This document shows positions 7,404 through 10,000 of a stretch of 10,000 bases of DNA, in pieces. The translations under genes were made by a program, and so were the position numbers. Under the pieces are notes generated by a model, which saw only the letters and a program-made list of their open reading frames with translations, was not told the DNA's origin and ran no database searches. The DNA comes from Clostridium isatidis. GTDB lineage: Bacteria > Bacillota > Clostridia > Clostridiales > Clostridiaceae. Position 1 is the first letter of the stretch. The number at the start of each line of letters is the position of its first letter. The stretch covers positions 2,732,501 to 2,742,500 of the forward strand of contig NZ_CP016786.1 in assembly GCF_002285495.1 (NCBI RefSeq), given 5' to 3'.

Positions 7404-7500
7404 ATCTCACAGACCCATTCAATATAGACTACAGTACCTGGCTCTCACCATCCCAGACTCGCTTAAACTAAGCTCCTATATCTACTCCTTCTGCTCCTAG
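7404..7500 (-). ncRNA. T-box Stem I with Trp specifier loop
   Basis: On the minus strand CAGA (7493-7490) pairs with TCTG (7413-7410), and ATATAG with CTATAT, enclosing an internal loop whose 5' side is AGGAGTAG and 3' side is TGAATGGG. The loop sequence GAATGGG gives specifier TGG at 7417-7415, the only Trp codon. The distal arm ends in CTGG-GATGGTGAGAG-CCAG, which matches the conserved apical AG-bulge/loop motif that docks on the tRNA elbow. Confidence 0.85.
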
Positions 7501-7538
7501 ATTTTAACCTGTTTTTTACATTGATAATATTTTAATCC

Positions 7539-7567
7539 ATTTTATTACACTCATAATATTTAGTCAA
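7539..7567 (-). promoter_or_regulatory. trp operon promoter
   Basis: On the minus strand TTGACT (7567-7562) and TAAAAT (7544-7539) are spaced by exactly 17 bases. This is a strong sigma-A-type match, giving a transcript start near 7532, about 30 bases before Stem I. It lies only about 25 bases beyond the rRNA terminator. Confidence 0.8.
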
Positions 7568-7591
7568 TAGCTTTTTAATAATATTTTTAAT

Positions 7592-7629
7592 AAAAACAAA
7601 AAAACATCAAGCAAATGCTTGATGTTTTT
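7592..7629 (-). terminator. rRNA operon terminator
   Basis: AAAAACATCAAGC (7600-7612) and GCTTGATGTTTTT (7617-7629) form a perfect 13-base stem around a four-base loop. On the minus strand it continues into a T-rich run broken by one G (7600-7592). It begins four bases after the 5S 3' end, so it ends rRNA transcription and separates it from the trp promoter. The plus-strand side also ends in five T residues. Confidence 0.9.
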
Positions 7630-7632
7630 ATT

Positions 7633-7749
7633 ACCTGGCGACGTTCTACTCTCCCACAGGGTCTCCCCTGCAGTACCATTGACGCTGTAGAGCTTAACTG
7701 TCCTGTTCGGAATGGGAAGGAGTGTTTCCTCTACGCCATTGTCACCAGA
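7633..7749 (-). rRNA. rrf: 5S ribosomal RNA
   Basis: About 117 bases on the minus strand, the normal 5S size. CTGGTGAC at the 5' end pairs with GTCGCCAG at the 3' end as helix I, the loop C region reads CATTCCGAACAGG, and the 3' half carries GGGAGAGTAG before the closing helix. It follows 23S by about 53 bases and precedes an intrinsic terminator. No tRNA gene follows it before the trp promoter. End positions are good to one or two bases. Confidence 0.96.
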
Positions 7750-7773
7750 TTTCAGAGAACTTGTTCTCTGAAA
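7750..7773 (-). other. Perfect hairpin in the 23S-5S spacer, abutting 5S
   Basis: TTTCAGAGAAC and GTTCTCTGAAA form an 11-base stem with an AA loop, immediately 5' of the mature 5S end. It has no T run, so it is not a terminator; a role in pre-rRNA folding or processing is plausible but inferred. Confidence 0.55.
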
Positions 7774-7802
7774 ATTGCACATGAATATAGCCATTATTAT
7801 TT

Positions 7803-10000
<2,198 letters not shown>

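Larger units (their letters stand above)
7167..7532 (-). promoter_or_regulatory. tRNA-Trp-responsive T-box leader of the trp operon, with duplicated switch
   Basis: The untranslated leader of about 395 bases before trpE has T-box riboswitch features in order: Stem I with a TGG specifier codon (7417-7415), the conserved F-box CCGTTA (7366-7361), a Stem III-like hairpin around 7353-7327, then two T-box bulge sequences, each followed by an intrinsic terminator. In this class of leader, uncharged cognate tRNA pairs by its anticodon with the specifier and by its NCCA end with the bulge, stabilising the antiterminator so that the operon is transcribed when charged tRNA-Trp is scarce. Both bulges start TGGC, complementary to GCCA, fitting tRNA-Trp with a G discriminator base. 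There is one Stem I only; the switch part is what is duplicated. Confidence 0.93.

Noticed and set aside
7138..7560. Trp leader-peptide attenuator or TRAP-binding leader
   Set aside because: There is no short frame with tandem Trp codons and no series of spaced GAG/TAG triplets; the T-box elements explain the leader.

Overview
The window is AT-rich outside the rRNA genes. It reads as the chromosome of a low-GC Gram-positive anaerobe, most likely a Clostridium-type Firmicute; I cannot name the species. The support is strong AGGAGG-type ribosome sites, A/T-ending codons, a T-box leader, the clostridial style of the 5S and 23S sequences, and almost everything lying on one strand.

Layout, left to right. 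(1) 1-814, minus strand: the first 271 codons of a glycogen/alpha-glucan phosphorylase (glgP), running off the window. (2) 815-1299: a divergent intergenic region. It holds a compact plus-strand gene at 1041-1178 for an unrecognised 45-residue Cys/His peptide with its own near-consensus promoter, a good ribosome site and a shared bidirectional terminator. (3) 1300-7137, minus strand: a tightly packed tryptophan operon read trpE-trpD-trpC-trpF-trpB-trpA, every junction overlapping by 1 to 11 bases (at trpC-trpF this depends on which start is used). (4) 7138-7567: the trp control region, made of a sigma-A-type promoter and a T-box leader with a TGG (Trp) specifier. (5) 7592-10000, minus strand: the end of an rRNA operon, with a partial 23S gene, 5S and an intrinsic terminator. 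Transcription therefore runs from right to left through rRNA, trp leader and trp genes.

The six Trp proteins turn chorismate into tryptophan: TrpE makes anthranilate, TrpD adds phosphoribose, TrpF isomerises, TrpC closes the indole ring, and TrpA/TrpB release indole and join it to serine. The glutamine amidotransferase subunit (trpG) is not in the operon, and the 11-base trpE/trpD overlap leaves no room for it. It must be supplied from elsewhere, for example by a pabA-type gene shared with folate synthesis.

The most notable regulatory feature is the trp leader. One Stem I with one Trp specifier is followed by two consecutive antiterminator/terminator switches, each with a TGGC bulge able to pair with the GCCA end of tRNA-Trp. 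The 45-residue peptide gene is the least explained piece of DNA here.
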